Below the pieces are notes generated by a model, which did not search any database, was not told the origin of the DNA, and worked only from the letters and a program-made list of their open reading frames with translations. A stretch of 64,000 bases of DNA, taken from contig JANQAB010000004.1 of the NCBI GenBank assembly GCA_024707265.1, positions 124,001 through 188,000 of the forward strand. The letters are read 5' to 3'. Origin of the DNA: Sporocytophaga sp. (GTDB lineage Bacteria > Bacteroidota > Bacteroidia > Cytophagales > Cytophagaceae). The position numbers and the translations under genes are program-made. Below are positions 62,816 to 64,000 of this stretch, one piece after another; position 1 is the first letter of the stretch, and every line of letters begins with the position of its first letter.

Positions 62816-64000
62816 ATGAACAGGATTACAGTATTATTAGGTGCTTTAATTATTCTTTTTTTACATCTTGTGATATCAAGAAGAATAAAGATGTAAGGCC
62901 CGAGACTTTTTTGAAGATCTATGATCATTCTGATATTACATCAGAATATATTCCCTACGATATTCAGCAGGCTGCAGATGAGGGCTTTCTAATCCTAGGA
63001 GGAAGGAAGGTTGCTGAGTCTCCTTTTAAAGGCGTTTATGTAATGAAGACCGACAAAGAAGGAAATTTTGTTTCTGAGCAAAATGTTCCTTCTGATTATG
63101 TTAACCCGGTGAATCAGTTGGTGAAAGTTGGGAATCAGGTTTTTTTCTTCTGCATGGACCGTCTGAGTCTGGAAGCAAAACTCATGAAAATAGATGAAGC
63201 AGGCATGGCAATAGAGGTAGCAGGATTAGGTTTGCTTTACCCGCTTTATGCTTCCTTAAATGGAGATAATAACAGTCTTACATTGCTTAGTTATAACAGA
63301 GAAGATAAAAGGACTGTTGTTTCAAGAATAAGTACCGGAGGAACCATACTCAATCAGAAATCATTTGACATAGGTTTTGGAGATTTTGACGCTGAACAAG
63401 CCATCATTGAGCACCTAAGTGGGCAAGGCAAACACCTTCCTTTTTTCTGTGGACAGTTAAATGGTAACACCTATTATTTCAATGCATTTTATAGATACAC
63501 ACTTTCACTTGTTTTCTTCGATATGCTTTCAACGGACAGAAATCCAAGAGTGGGTTTGGTTCAAGGTTATCAGGATGAAAGAGTGATCAGCAGCCTGGTC
63601 TTTAAAGGAAATGGGTTCGCTATATCACGGTTTGCTTATGGTGATAATTTCTTTATTCCGAATGTCACACTGAACTATGCACCCAATGCAGTTTCTTCCA
63701 GTTCTGACATCCCCGGAAATAAAATGTTTGAACTGAAACCTGATGCCAATGTGGTCCTGAAAAACTGTGCCTTAAACAATGGCAATACGCTTGTTTACGG
63801 CTCTGATACCAAATCAGGACAAATTGCTCTGTATTTTTATGATGTAAATAGTGGAATGCTTTTAGGTAATAAATATCTGGGCTCAATGAATCCTTATACA
63901 TTGGCAGGTTATACAGTTGCCAATGATAAAAGTCTGGTTGTTGCAGGCACTACCTGGATCGCAGGAAGGTTCCCCCGAATCTGTATATTTAAAGTTTCCA
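62816..64000 (+). CDS. putative lipoprotein, 5' part, frameshifted at a T7 run and cut by the window end
   Basis: ATG 62816 reads MNRITVLLGALIILFLHLV and stops after 25 codons. With eight T instead of seven at 62856-62862 it reads LIILFFTSCDIKKNKDV, a proper lipobox (FTSC), and stays open to the right edge, about 395 codons. The mature part is beta-rich with repeated segments like SEYIPYDIQQAADEGFLILGG, GVYVMKTDKEGN and VVLKNCALNNGNTLVYGSD, suggesting a propeller-like fold. No enzyme motif is seen. It closes the surface cluster and may act with the barrel and DUF1501 proteins. Confidence 0.68.

Overview
The window looks like a chromosomal segment of an AT-rich, gliding-type member of the Bacteroidota, most like Cytophagales such as Sporocytophaga or Cytophaga. 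The genus is inferred and was not tested. The evidence is: several secreted proteins ending in a type IX secretion (T9SS) 'YPNP' sorting domain, the WVGG-type repeats of large surface proteins, a TAnnTTTG promoter element, few Shine-Dalgarno sequences, and families typical of the phylum (DKNYY, DUF4197, DUF3817, DUF1800 with DUF1501). I saw no rRNA, tRNA, CRISPR array, prophage or plasmid functions.

Layout. 1-8.2 kb: a partial gene, a secreted protein with two LamG-like domains (648-bp internal duplication), a TPR protein, a decayed zinc-ribbon-like gene, a YjaB-type acetyltransferase, a Crp/Fnr regulator with an alpha/beta hydrolase, and a second T9SS cargo protein. 8.5-18.9 kb: a lipoprotein broken at an A7 run, a DKNYY membrane protein, a TonB-C-like protein, a BBE-type flavoprotein, a very large T9SS surface protein split at a G9 run, and a DUF4197 lipoprotein. 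19.1-26.2 kb: an alginate-export-like porin split at a 7-T run, a secreted HEIGH metallopeptidase broken by a TGA and a frameshift, a collagen-like lipoprotein, and a decayed IS1595-type insertion in a delta-60-repeat gene. 26.6-34.1 kb: beta-carbonic anhydrase, two tandem SRPBCC genes facing a GlxA-type regulator, an MpaB-like oxygenase, an SRPBCC-VOC fusion behind paired TTGCGCAA palindromes, a glycosyltransferase and a metallophosphoesterase. 34.4-49.4 kb: M3 peptidase, SelO, a short-chain dehydrogenase without the usual Tyr, three histidine kinases (one lacking the phospho-acceptor His), a HAD protein, TtcA, a cold-shock protein and an AsmA-like protein. 49.6-57.7 kb: MetY, glutamate racemase, DUF3817, an NlpE-like lipoprotein, a pair of 180-bp repeats, ethanolamine ammonia-lyase EutBC without other eut genes, a methyltransferase and a tiny Lys-rich protein. 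57.8-64 kb: a GreA-like protein, then a co-directional surface cluster of DUF1800, DUF1501-T9SS, an outer-membrane barrel and a lipoprotein.

The most striking global feature is the number of genes whose reading frame is broken by one nucleotide, nearly always inside a homopolymer (A7, T6, T7, G4, G9). Restoring one base rebuilds clean family proteins each time. Draft-assembly homopolymer error is the simplest explanation. The G9 tract could also be a phase-variable switch, and some A7 tracts could allow transcriptional slippage. The other items worth attention are the His-less kinase beside a HAD protein, the SRPBCC-VOC fusion with its operator-like palindromes, and the orphan EutBC.
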